From Bacillota bacterium (lineage in GTDB: Bacteria > Bacillota > Clostridia > Christensenellales > Christensenellaceae): a DNA stretch of 64,000 nucleotides. Every line of letters starts with the position of its first letter. Position 1 is the stretch's first letter. Location of the stretch: contig JAEWMJ010000042.1 in assembly GCA_023393165.1 (NCBI GenBank), forward strand, positions 62,001-126,000, read 5' to 3'. Under the pieces are notes generated by a model. The model worked only from the letters and a program-made list of their open reading frames with translations, ran no database searches and was not told where the DNA came from. The position numbers were made by a program, and so were the translations under genes. Positions 27,461 to 35,165 of this stretch are shown piece after piece.

Positions 27461-29281
27461 ATGATTCATTTAACGATCAATAACAAACAAATAGAGGCGG
27501 AGGAAGGGACGACGATCCTGGAGGCCGCAAAACAATACGGTATCAATATTCCGAACCTTTGCTATTTAAAAGACGTCCATAAATTGGGTTCCTGCCGCAT
27601 TTGCGTGGTGGAGGTGCAGGGTGCGAAAGGCCTGATGGCTTCCTGCGTGACCCCGGTTACCGAAGGCATGGTGGTTACGACAAATTCCAAACGTGTACGC
27701 CAGGCAAGAAGGATCCTGTATGAACTGATCCTGTCCGACCATCCGAAAGACTGCCTGTCCTGCGGGCGCAACCAGGGCTGCGAACTGCAGGAACTGGGTG
27801 AGACGCTGCAGGTGGAAAAAAGCAGGTTTGAAGGCCAGAAATCCAAGGAGTTTATAGACGATTCCAGCGCGTCAATCGTTCGGGACGGTGCGAAATGCAT
27901 ACTGTGCAGACGCTGCGTAACGGTGTGCAACGACATCCAGGGAGTGGGCGTTATCAACGCGCAGAAACGCGGATTTGCGACCGAGATCGCTCCGGGAGAC
28001 GATCTGCTCCTGAATTCGGCGGCATGTACGTTTTGCGGACAGTGCACGACCATTTGTCCGGTAAACGCACTGCATGAGAAGGATTCCATTATGGACGTGC
28101 AGGAAGCGCTGAGCGATCCCAAAAAGGTTGTTGTGGTTCAGGCTGCGCCGGCGATCCGCGTGGCGGTGGGCGAAGGCTTTGGAATGGAAGTGGGTACCAT
28201 TGCAACCGGAAAACTGGCGACAGCGCTCCGTGATCTCGGGTTCGATTATGTGTTCGACACCAATTTTGCGGCAGACCTGACGATAATGGAGGAAGGATAC
28301 GAGCTTTTGACCAGGATCGCGCTGGCATTCAAGGACAAAGGAGTAATTACCGAGGAACAGATCAAAAAGCTGGGGCTGCCCACAAAACTGGAGCACGCCG
28401 ACCTGCCCATGATCACGAGCTGCAGCCCGGGCTGGATCAAATACATTGAGCACTATTACGGGGATATGACGGGGCATCTGTCTTCCTGTAAATCGCCGCA
28501 TATGATGCTTGGCGCGCTCGCAAAATCTTATTTTGCGAAGAAGGCGGGCTTAGATCCCAAAGACATGTACGTAGTATCCATTATGCCCTGCACCGCAAAG
28601 AAATTTGAGGTGACCAGGCCCGAGCTGATAAACGAAGGACTGAAAAATGTGGACGCCGTACTGACTACGCGCGAGCTTATAAAACTGATCAAGCAGTCGG
28701 GTATCGACTTTGCCTCGCTTCCGGACGGAGAGTGGGATAATCCCCTTGGACTGTCCTCGGGCGCTGCCGATATATTCGGCGCGACCGGCGGCGTGATGGA
28801 AGCGGCGCTCCGCACGGTTTATGAAGTGGTTACGGGCAGGGAGCTGCCCTTCGACGGGCTGCATGTGACGCCGATCGTGGGGCTTGAGCGGATCAAAACC
28901 GCGGCGATTACGATAACCCAGCCCAAAAAGGAATTTGGATTCCTAGACGGCGTGACCGTGAAAATAGCGGTCACAAGCGGTTTGATGGGCGCGTCAACGC
29001 TCCTGGAGGAAATAAAAGCCAAAAAGAGCGAGTATCTGTTTATAGAAGTGATGGGATGTCCGGGCGGCTGCATATCGGGCGGAGGACAGCCCAGGATGAC
29101 GGACGATACCGTGCGCGAGAAACGCCTGGAAGCGATCTACCGTGAAGACGACGGCAAGAAACTGCGGAAATCGCATGAAAACGAATATGTACAGGCGCTG
29201 TACAAGGAGTTTTTGGAAAAACCCCTCGGGCATAAGAGCCATGAGCTGCTGCATACGACGTATACGGACAGAAGAGAGTAA
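27461..29281 (+). CDS. hydA: [FeFe] hydrogenase catalytic subunit
   Basis: HydA reduces protons or oxidises H2 at an H-cluster. The 606-residue protein has, in order, a [2Fe-2S] domain (CYLKDVHKLGSCRIC), a His-ligated [4Fe-4S] motif (HPKDCLSCGRNQGC), two ferredoxin motifs (CILCRRCVTVC, CTFCGQCTTICP), and the three H-cluster signatures: TSCSPGW near 317, MPCTAKKFE near 374, and EVMGCPGGCISGGGQP near 528-543. All binding cysteines are present. It lies eight bases behind the fused flavoprotein gene and ends the operon before a clear terminator. Maturases HydE, HydF and HydG are not in this window. Confidence 0.96.
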   Translation: MIHLTINNKQIEAEEGTTILEAAKQYGINIPNLCYLKDVHKLGSCRICVVEVQGAKGLMASCVTPVTEGMVVTTNSKRVRQARRILYELILSDHPKDCLSCGRNQGCELQELGETLQVEKSRFEGQKSKEFIDDSSASIVRDGAKCILCRRCVTVCNDIQGVGVINAQKRGFATEIAPGDDLLLNSAACTFCGQCTTICPVNALHEKDSIMDVQEALSDPKKVVVVQAAPAIRVAVGEGFGMEVGTIATGKLATALRDLGFDYVFDTNFAADLTIMEEGYELLTRIALAFKDKGVITEEQIKKLGLPTKLEHADLPMITSCSPGWIKYIEHYYGDMTGHLSSCKSPHMMLGALAKSYFAKKAGLDPKDMYVVSIMPCTAKKFEVTRPELINEGLKNVDAVLTTRELIKLIKQSGIDFASLPDGEWDNPLGLSSGAADIFGATGGVMEAALRTVYEVVTGRELPFDGLHVTPIVGLERIKTAAITITQPKKEFGFLDGVTVKIAVTSGLMGASTLLEEIKAKKSEYLFIEVMGCPGGCISGGGQPRMTDDTVREKRLEAIYREDDGKKLRKSHENEYVQALYKEFLEKPLGHKSHELLHTTYTDRRE

Positions 29282-29310
29282 TCTGCAGTGAACTTCGCAA
29301 TATAACAAAT

Positions 29311-29341
29311 AAATGACGGTGTTAAGCCGTCATTTGTTTTT
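29311..29341 (+). terminator. Rho-independent terminator of the hydrogenase operon
   Basis: A 9-bp perfect stem (AAATGACGG, 29311-29319, with CCGTCATTT, 29327-29335) with a 7-base loop is followed by GTTTTTTG and a second T-run. It starts 29 bases after the hydA stop. Confidence 0.85.
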
Positions 29342-29581
29342 TGCCTTTTTTTTGGGGGGATTGATGTTTTGTAGCGAGCGACGCCCGCATCGCTCCGTGA
29401 TACCCAATCGGTCTATTATGTAAAAAAAAATCAGATGAATTGGTATAATCGCATATTTGTCAACAAGGAAGGCAAGGCTCAAAGTAAAGTCTGTATTATA
29501 ATAGCCAGATAAAGGAAATAAGATAAAAATGTAGAAATATTAACTATAAGTATTATATGTTTTCGGGAAAGGAACCCTGTT
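29342..29581. other. Intergenic region before the lipoprotein gene
   Basis: This gap holds no gene I can support. An extended -10 element, TGGTATAAT, lies at 29441-29449 without a clear -35, and a second TATAAT at 29497-29502. Either could start the lipoprotein message. The rest is AT-rich and featureless. Confidence 0.4.
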
Positions 29582-31021
29582 ATGAAAAAAACACTAATTT
29601 TATGGATTAGCATGTTTTTAGCGATTTTTATAGTTTCAGGCTGCCAGAAGACGCCCGTTGAGCCTGTTGTGGGAAATAAGCAGGAAAGCGTTGAACAAAA
29701 AGTTAGCGCCGCCCCGCCAGAGGCAAAACCTACGGAAAACGCGGACAGGCTGAAAAAGACGGTAGACACTGGCAATGAGAACATCACCGTTACATTAGAC
29801 GCCATCATACAAAAACCGGAAACGGAAAAGTTCCCTGTAGTCAAGATCGAAACGCGGGATTTTACCCAGGAGGAGGCAGACAAAATCATACGAGCGCTGT
29901 TCGGGGACCAGACGCTTTACAAGCCCTGGGAAACAACAAAGGCTGAATACGAACCCCAAATCATCCGCTTAAGACAAATCGTCAGCGATCCGGATTCCAC
30001 TGAGGATGAACGGGAAATGGCTCGATTACAGCTGGAATTTTATGAACGCCAGTATCAGAAAGCGCCTGAAACGGTCAAAAAAGAACCGGCTGACACCGAA
30101 TTTGTTACTGTTGATCCGAAAGACCAGGTGCAATACGCCGACGGACATGAGTATACCTCAGAAGGAGACGAGTATCAGGTGATTGACGTTTGGGCAGTCG
30201 AGGGCGATATGCGTTTGTGCCTAAGCATTGTGAACGCGTATCATGGCGCAAACAGCTGGATGATGTATTCGAAGGACGCCAGCCGGAATTTTGCCGGATA
30301 TCAGAAGTACGAAACTACAATCAAAAAGGATCGGACCAATTCGGGGTTTCAACTGGAAGAAGCCAAAAAAACAGCGGACGAGGCCATGGCTGAAATGGGG
30401 ATCGATTTGGAAATGACGGCGTCAGGCCTGATTTCATATGTAAAAGCAAACGGTACTGGTTCAGCCGGTATGGAAGAAATAGAGAGCGCCCCGCTGCAGG
30501 CATACGCGTTTTATTATACCAGGCATATAAACGGCGTGCCCGTCACATACGATTCGGAAATCAGCGGCGGGGCATTGGACGAGTATGACAGGGCCGTATA
30601 TTACGAGATGGCTTCTCTTACTGTGGACGAAACAGGCGTACGTTTTATGGAATACAGGGCGCCTTACAATGTTCTTGAAACCGTGGAGGATAACGCGAAA
30701 ATAATCGGGATGGGCGAAGCGGTTGATATTTTCGAAAAACAGATGAGATTTCAATATGAAGCGGCCGGACCGGAAAGCGTATTCGATATCAATATTCACT
30801 CAATTGTACTCGGACTTTCCAGGATTAAATCGGGCGACGGCGACTTGCTGCTTGTTCCCACCTGGGACTTTCTGGGCAATATCATCTACCGCCCGGAGGA
30901 ATCCTCACAACTTTTGAATCCGCCTTCCAAGACGAACTATGAGTCCATCAGTCCGGTTTACAGCATATTGACCATCAACGCAATAGACGGAACGGTCATT
31001 GACAAGAGGAAAGGTTACTGA
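29582..31021 (+). CDS. Predicted lipoprotein of unknown function
   Basis: The 479-residue protein has a classic lipoprotein signal: KK, a hydrophobic core, and the lipobox VSGC with the lipidated cysteine at residue 21. A Pro/Glu/Lys-rich linker follows (about 22-65), then a large mixed domain. I recognise no catalytic motif or named family. The C-terminal part contains a segment with LLVPTWDFLGNIIY and, at the very end, ILTINAIDGTVIDKRKGY, which resembles the TINAxDGxxID endings of two-component-signalling YycH/PepSY-like secreted proteins; this is a weak similarity. It probably sits on the outer face of the membrane. GGGAAAGG before the ATG is a good ribosome site. Confidence 0.7.
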   Translation: MKKTLILWISMFLAIFIVSGCQKTPVEPVVGNKQESVEQKVSAAPPEAKPTENADRLKKTVDTGNENITVTLDAIIQKPETEKFPVVKIETRDFTQEEADKIIRALFGDQTLYKPWETTKAEYEPQIIRLRQIVSDPDSTEDEREMARLQLEFYERQYQKAPETVKKEPADTEFVTVDPKDQVQYADGHEYTSEGDEYQVIDVWAVEGDMRLCLSIVNAYHGANSWMMYSKDASRNFAGYQKYETTIKKDRTNSGFQLEEAKKTADEAMAEMGIDLEMTASGLISYVKANGTGSAGMEEIESAPLQAYAFYYTRHINGVPVTYDSEISGGALDEYDRAVYYEMASLTVDETGVRFMEYRAPYNVLETVEDNAKIIGMGEAVDIFEKQMRFQYEAAGPESVFDINIHSIVLGLSRIKSGDGDLLLVPTWDFLGNIIYRPEESSQLLNPPSKTNYESISPVYSILTINAIDGTVIDKRKGY

Positions 31022-31077
31022 TTTATACCATTCTTTAGAAAAAAGAAATATAAAGCCAACGAAAAAAAGTTTAAATA

Positions 31078-31093
31078 TGACAGCCTGTTGTCA
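31078..31093 (+). promoter_or_regulatory. Inverted repeat TGACA-N6-TGTCA, candidate operator
   Basis: A perfect 5-bp inverted repeat, TGACA (31078-31082) and TGTCA (31089-31093), lies 39 bases before the GyrI-like gene. Similar dyads precede genes controlled by small HTH regulators, but no such regulator is encoded beside it. Confidence 0.4.
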
Positions 31094-31131
31094 GTTTCCA
31101 GTGTTAGGATGATAATAAGGAGGATTGCAGC

Positions 31132-31599
31132 ATGGAAATAAAAATTGTTGACAGGGAAAAATTTTATGTATGCGGCTGGGCTGTGGAAACGACGCCGGAA
31201 AAGAACGACCAGGATATTTCACGGCTTTACAAGACCTTTTTTGAAGAAAAAAAAGATGAAACCCTTCTTGCGCATAAGGGATGCCAAAAGGGGTATTACG
31301 GGCTCAGCTGGTATACGTTTGAACATGAACGCTATTGCTATCTTTTGGGAAGGGAAACGGAAGAATCGTTTTCAGCTCCCGAAGGCGCTTTGCTGAAAGC
31401 AGTTCCGTTTGCAACTTATGCCGTGGCTCGGGTGCCGGACGGCATGGATATCAAAGAGGCCTGGACTGTTTTTTTCTACGACGATATCCCACAGCAGGGA
31501 TTTGCCCCGAATGAAGAACACGGATTCTACTTTGAATATTACCCCGAAAGCGTGCATGGAAAATGCGAACTGTGGGTTCCGGTGATCAGGAAAATATAA
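31132..31599 (+). CDS. GyrI-like effector-binding domain protein
   Basis: The 155-residue protein consists of a single GyrI-like (AraC effector-binding, SOUL-type) domain. It begins MEIKIVDREKFYVCGWAVETT and ends with FEYYPESVHGKCELWVPV, the tyrosine/glutamate-rich strand usual in this family. Free-standing members bind small hydrophobic molecules or, for SbmC/GyrI, DNA gyrase. There is no DNA-binding part here, so it is not a regulator by itself. AAGGAGG lies before the ATG. It appears to be a single-gene unit under the TGACA dyad described above. Confidence 0.75.
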   Translation: MEIKIVDREKFYVCGWAVETTPEKNDQDISRLYKTFFEEKKDETLLAHKGCQKGYYGLSWYTFEHERYCYLLGRETEESFSAPEGALLKAVPFATYAVARVPDGMDIKEAWTVFFYDDIPQQGFAPNEEHGFYFEYYPESVHGKCELWVPVIRKI

Positions 31600-31744
31600 G
31601 ATTGCAGCTAGTACAATAAATACGGAATAGATGTATAAGAACATGGCTGGCAGCTTTTTGTTGTTTAGGTAATCCTTTTCGCTTTTTCGTCAGGCGGGCC
31701 AAAAAGAACAGTAAGGAATATTCAAAAACAATAAATGTAGTCAT
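31586..31744 (-). CDS. Possible small basic membrane protein (52 residues)
   Basis: A minus-strand frame encodes MTTFIVFEYSLLFFLARL followed by a basic stretch (TKKRKGLPKQQK) and a second hydrophobic end. AGAGGAG lies ten bases before the ATG at 31744, an unusually good ribosome site for a chance frame. It overlaps the 3' end of the GyrI-like gene by 14 bases. No family is recognised. It could be a real small protein or chance; I lean slightly towards chance. Confidence 0.3.
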   Translation of the reverse strand: MTTFIVFEYSLLFFLARLTKKRKGLPKQQKAASHVLIHLFRIYCTSCNLIFS

Positions 31745-31783
31745 AAGACTTTTACTCCTCTTTTGTAAAGTCTCGTAAAATGA

Positions 31784-31813
31784 TTGACGCACCATTCCGT
31801 TTTAACTTATAAT
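31784..31813 (+). promoter_or_regulatory. Predicted promoter of the methyltransferase gene
   Basis: TTGACG at 31784-31789 and a perfect TATAAT at 31808-31813 are 18 bases apart, 57 bases before the ATG. Confidence 0.6.
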
Positions 31814-31869
31814 AATCATTATTCAAATGATTCATTTTATGAGGGATCGTTTTACGGGAGAAAAATTAT

Positions 31870-32643
31870 ATGAGCGACTTTATCAAAGATTTCTGGAACG
31901 GCAACGCCGAAAAATACAAAGGTTCCCATCAGGCATCCTGGGGGGACGAGAACGCCATCAAACTTGAAACGCAGAACATTGCTTCCTATATAAAAGACGG
32001 TAACAGCGTTTTGGATGTTGGATGCTGCAACGGCTTCGCGGCAATCATCCAGTGCGCTGCGCATAAACTCAAATCCATGACGGGCGTCGATTTTTCCGAA
32101 AGCATGATCAAATACGCGCAGGAAAACAAAGAGGAATCCGAATACAAAGATATTCTCGCTTTCAAAATGGGGGATGTGCGCGAGCTGCCTTTCGGGGACG
32201 ACCTGTTTGACGTGACGTACACCACGCGCGTGATCATCAACCTGCCCAACTGGGAAGAACAAAAGAAAGGTCTTTCCGAATGCATCCGAGTAACCAAAAA
32301 AGACGGAACGGTGATCTTTTCCGAAGCGTTCTGGGAACCGCTGGTACGCCTGAATGCGCTGCGCGCCCTGGCAGGCCTGGAGCCTCTGGTAGAGCACGAT
32401 TTTAACCGGTATATTAAAAAAGCCAGGATTGAAGCGTTCCTTGGGGAACTGGGCGTATCCTTTGAATGCATTGATTTTTCATCCGTGTACTATGTCGGAT
32501 CGCGTTTCCTGCGGGAACTGACTACCGATTATAAAAGTTATGCCGGTTATTCCAATCCGATCAACAAGGATTTTTATGATCTTGAACTGAAATACTCGGG
32601 CGGAAACTTTGGCATTCAGCAGGCGTATGTTATAAAAAAATAA
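31870..32643 (+). CDS. Class I SAM-dependent methyltransferase
   Basis: The 257-residue protein carries the Rossmann-like methyltransferase signature VLDVGCCNGFAA at about 41-52 (motif I), TGVDFSESMI at about 70-79, MGDVRELPFGDDLFDVTYTT around 100-120 and a post-motif LSECIRVTKKDGTVIFSE. This is the UbiE/Methyltransferase_11 pattern. The substrate cannot be told. It is a monocistronic gene between its own promoter and a very strong terminator, so it is isolated from the neighbouring clusters. Confidence 0.85.
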   Translation: MSDFIKDFWNGNAEKYKGSHQASWGDENAIKLETQNIASYIKDGNSVLDVGCCNGFAAIIQCAAHKLKSMTGVDFSESMIKYAQENKEESEYKDILAFKMGDVRELPFGDDLFDVTYTTRVIINLPNWEEQKKGLSECIRVTKKDGTVIFSEAFWEPLVRLNALRALAGLEPLVEHDFNRYIKKARIEAFLGELGVSFECIDFSSVYYVGSRFLRELTTDYKSYAGYSNPINKDFYDLELKYSGGNFGIQQAYVIKK

Positions 32644-32661
32644 GTTTATAGACGGATTGAC

Positions 32662-32715
32662 AAGCAAACATCCCCCGGCACGCCGGGGGATGTTTGCTTT
32701 ACTCTTTTTTTAAAA
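32662..32715 (+). terminator. Strong rho-independent terminator
   Basis: A long GC-rich hairpin (AAGCAAACATCCCCCGGC paired with GCCGGGGGATGTTTGCTT, 32662-32699) is followed by TTACTCTTTTTTT. It ends the methyltransferase transcript and insulates the division cluster downstream. Confidence 0.9.
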
Positions 32716-32870
32716 AATCAAGGAAAATCCAACAAAAACCCATCAATTTGATATTCTCCGAAAATAATATCGAATCAATTATTATTATGAATTTTTATAA
32801 AACTTTTGGAATGTTATTCCATTAAGGCCTTTTTTTAATTTTTTTTTAAAAATTAAAAGGAATTCATGAT

Positions 32871-32930
32871 AAAGTGGAGAATATAATATATAAAGTGGTG
32901 GATTGTGGTTAATAGTGGTGATTTCGGATG
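32871..32930 (+). promoter_or_regulatory. MraZ-box-like repeats and -10 element before mraZ
   Basis: Four GTGG units start at 32874, 32895, 32905 and 32915, the last three spaced exactly 10 bases, the first 21 bases away. The first two read AAAGTGG. A perfect TATAAT at 32882-32887 lies between the first and second repeat, so bound protein would sit on the promoter. MraZ is known to bind short G-rich direct repeats with 10-bp spacing upstream of its own gene. The other part of the 338-base gap is AT-rich, with the palindrome AAGGCCTT and a T-run near 32824-32837. Confidence 0.7.
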
Positions 32931-32981
32931 GTTAACGCAGTCCAAAAGCCCGTATAAAAATTGCATACGAGGAAAACCGTT

Positions 32982-33413
32982 TTGCTAATAGGGGAGTACC
33001 AGCATAGTATTGATGCAAAGGGCAGAGTATTTATGCCCTCAAAATTCAGAGAAGAATTGGGCGAGAATTTTCTTGTGACGAAAGGAATAGGAAAATGCTT
33101 GTTCGTGTTTTCTTTGGAGGAGTGGAAAAAATTCGCCGAAAAACTGAAGCTGATCCCCATGACCGATACATCTTCCCAGAGCTTTATCCGAATGCTGTTC
33201 GCCAGCGCATGCGAATGCGAACCGGACAAGCAGGGAAGAATACTTTTGCCCCAAAGGCTCAGAGATTTCGCCGAACTCAGTAAAGACGCCGTAGTGATCG
33301 GCGTGGGGTCACGGGCGGAAATCTGGTCGTCTGAGAACTGGGATAAATATAATGAAGGAGCGTATGAAGATTACGAAGCAACGCTGGCCAAACTGGCGCA
33401 GCTTGGAATATAA
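32982..33413 (+). CDS. mraZ: Transcriptional regulator MraZ
   Basis: MraZ is the DNA-binding first gene of the dcw cluster, with two SpoVT/AbrB-like halves. The protein from the TTG at 32982 has 143 residues, the usual family length, and starts LIGEYQHSIDAKGRVFMPSKFRE; the second half repeats the pattern as EPDKQGRILLPQRLRDFA. I chose this TTG because GAGG lies nine bases upstream and the family begins just before GEYQH; the frame is open to a TTG at 32961. It probably controls its own promoter through the GTGG repeats upstream. The stop is three bases before rsmH. Confidence 0.93.
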   Translation: MLIGEYQHSIDAKGRVFMPSKFREELGENFLVTKGIGKCLFVFSLEEWKKFAEKLKLIPMTDTSSQSFIRMLFASACECEPDKQGRILLPQRLRDFAELSKDAVVIGVGSRAEIWSSENWDKYNEGAYEDYEATLAKLAQLGI

Positions 33414-33416
33414 GAA

Positions 33417-34361
33417 ATGGAAAAACAGGAAGCGCATATACCCGTATTGATGGGCGAATGCATACAAAATCTTGGCCTGTCCGCTGGTAAAACCATTGTG
33501 GACGCGACGCTTGGCGGCGGAGGACATGCCGGGGAGATATTAAAAAGGATTCTTCCGGGCGGAAAATTAATAGGGGTGGATAAAGATGAAGAAGCAATCG
33601 AAAGATGCCAAAAGAGATTCTCGGGAAATGACCAGGACATATTGTATCTGCACGGTGATTTCAAGGAACTGCCGGGCATGCTCGCAGAAAACGGCATCCA
33701 AAAAGTTGACGGGATATTGATCGATCTGGGGGTCTCTTCCTTCCAGTTGGAGGACGCTGAAAGGGGATTCTCCTACAACCAGGACGCCCGGCTGGATATG
33801 CGGATGGACAAAAGATCGCGGCTTTCCGCATACGAAGTGGTGAACGGATATGGGAAAGCCGAACTGGCAAAAGTCATCCGTGACTACGGTGAAGAAAAAT
33901 GGGCATCCAGAATAGCGGATTTTATCGACCGGAGGCGGAATGAGAAAAAGATAGAAACGACCGCCGAACTGACTGAGGTGATTAAAAACGCGATCCCGGC
34001 CGCGGCTCGGAGAAGCGGACCGCATCCGGCCAAAAGGACCTTTCAGGCAATACGAATAGAAGTGAACGGAGAGCTTGCAGGCCTTGAAAAGGCAATATAC
34101 GATTTCGCGGAACTCTTGAATCCAGGCGGAAGGCTCTGTGTAATTACTTTTCACTCGCTGGAAGACCGGATTGTAAAGCAGGCGATGAAAAAATTATACA
34201 ATCCCTGCGAATGCCCGCCGGACGCGCCCGTATGCTTATGCGGAAAGGTGAGGAGCATCAGGATAATCACAACCAAGCCCATTGTACCGGGTGAAGAGGA
34301 AATCCTGGAAAACGCAAGGGCAAGAAGCGCGAAACTGCGCGTAATTGAGAAATTATTTTGA
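33417..34361 (+). CDS. rsmH: 16S rRNA m4C1402 methyltransferase
   Basis: RsmH (MraW) methylates the N4 of C1402 in 16S rRNA, tuning the ribosomal P site. The 314-residue protein starts HIPVLMGECIQNL, has the SAM motif VDATLGGGGHAGEIL at about 25-39, DLGVSSFQLE, and the terminal RSAKLRVIEKL. A cysteine-rich insert, CECPPDAPVCLCGK, at about 262-275 is usual in this family. It follows mraZ closely, the conserved order at the head of dcw clusters. Confidence 0.96.
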   Translation: MEKQEAHIPVLMGECIQNLGLSAGKTIVDATLGGGGHAGEILKRILPGGKLIGVDKDEEAIERCQKRFSGNDQDILYLHGDFKELPGMLAENGIQKVDGILIDLGVSSFQLEDAERGFSYNQDARLDMRMDKRSRLSAYEVVNGYGKAELAKVIRDYGEEKWASRIADFIDRRRNEKKIETTAELTEVIKNAIPAAARRSGPHPAKRTFQAIRIEVNGELAGLEKAIYDFAELLNPGGRLCVITFHSLEDRIVKQAMKKLYNPCECPPDAPVCLCGKVRSIRIITTKPIVPGEEEILENARARSAKLRVIEKLF

Positions 34362-34395
34362 ACTACGTTGAATATACATAAGAAAGGATAAGGCT

Positions 34396-35145
34396 ATGAC
34401 CGCAGTACCAAAGAGAGCACAAAATTATATACCTATATCCGATAGAAATAAAATGAAGTTTGCAGCCGAACCCAGAAGAGTAAAGACGCAACTTAAAAAC
34501 ATTTCGTATCTGGACGACCGCAGGATTCAGAAGCAACCGGCAAATTCAGCGCGGCCAAGACCTGTTTCGGGCACGGCGCAAAACGCTGCCAGAAGACAAA
34601 TAAAGACTGCTTCCACAGCTAATACGCAAAGAAAAATTACTCCTAACGCTTCGTATTATAAGATGATGCAGGGCGGCGAAATTGCGATCCCGCTGCCCAG
34701 GACGAATACAAAGACAAGGAACCGGCAAAACGAGAATGTGAGCGCTTCGGCGGCGGCTTTTCACAGGCCGCAGGGAGTGGTGTCCACAATACTGCTGATC
34801 GCGGTTGTTTTCGGGATCCTGTCGTTTTTGCTGGCGAGGAATGCGACCATCGCAAACTTAAGTTTTGAAAACTCCAAAATAGAGAAAAGTATTACGACTC
34901 TGACGCAGAGTAATGATCAACTGAAACTGGATATAACGCTGAAGGAAGATCTCGGGTATATACAGGAGCGGGCGGCGCAGCTTCAGATGGGAAGTCCCGG
35001 CACCGACCAGGTTACATATCTTCCCGAAGACAATACGGGGGTGCAGGCTGCTGCTCCCGCGCAGGATACGCAGGATACGGCTTTGAAAGATACTTCATTC
35101 AGTTTGAGCAATTTGTTCAAAGAGATTAAAAGCTGGCTTGAGTGA
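34396..35145 (+). CDS. ftsL: FtsL-like division protein
   Basis: The 249-residue protein occupies the ftsL slot between rsmH and the PBP gene. It has a long basic, Asn/Gln-rich cytoplasmic part (about 1-125), one membrane segment (VVSTILLIAVVFGILSFLL), and a coiled coil (about 152-190) ending in LGYIQERAAQLQMG, the typical FtsL heptad end. FtsL works with DivIB and DivIC at the septum. The N-terminal tail is much longer than in model FtsL proteins (about 100-120 residues total). Sequence similarity in this family is always low, so position and architecture carry the call. Confidence 0.8.
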   Translation: MTAVPKRAQNYIPISDRNKMKFAAEPRRVKTQLKNISYLDDRRIQKQPANSARPRPVSGTAQNAARRQIKTASTANTQRKITPNASYYKMMQGGEIAIPLPRTNTKTRNRQNENVSASAAAFHRPQGVVSTILLIAVVFGILSFLLARNATIANLSFENSKIEKSITTLTQSNDQLKLDITLKEDLGYIQERAAQLQMGSPGTDQVTYLPEDNTGVQAAAPAQDTQDTALKDTSFSLSNLFKEIKSWLE

Positions 35146-35165
35146 TTGAAGGGAGAGGGTATCTG

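Noticed and set aside
26408..27469. Long minus-strand frame of 353 residues inside the hydrogenase flavoprotein gene
   Set aside because: It is antisense to a clear FAD/NAD(P) domain, is Ser-rich by codon shadowing and has no start signals.
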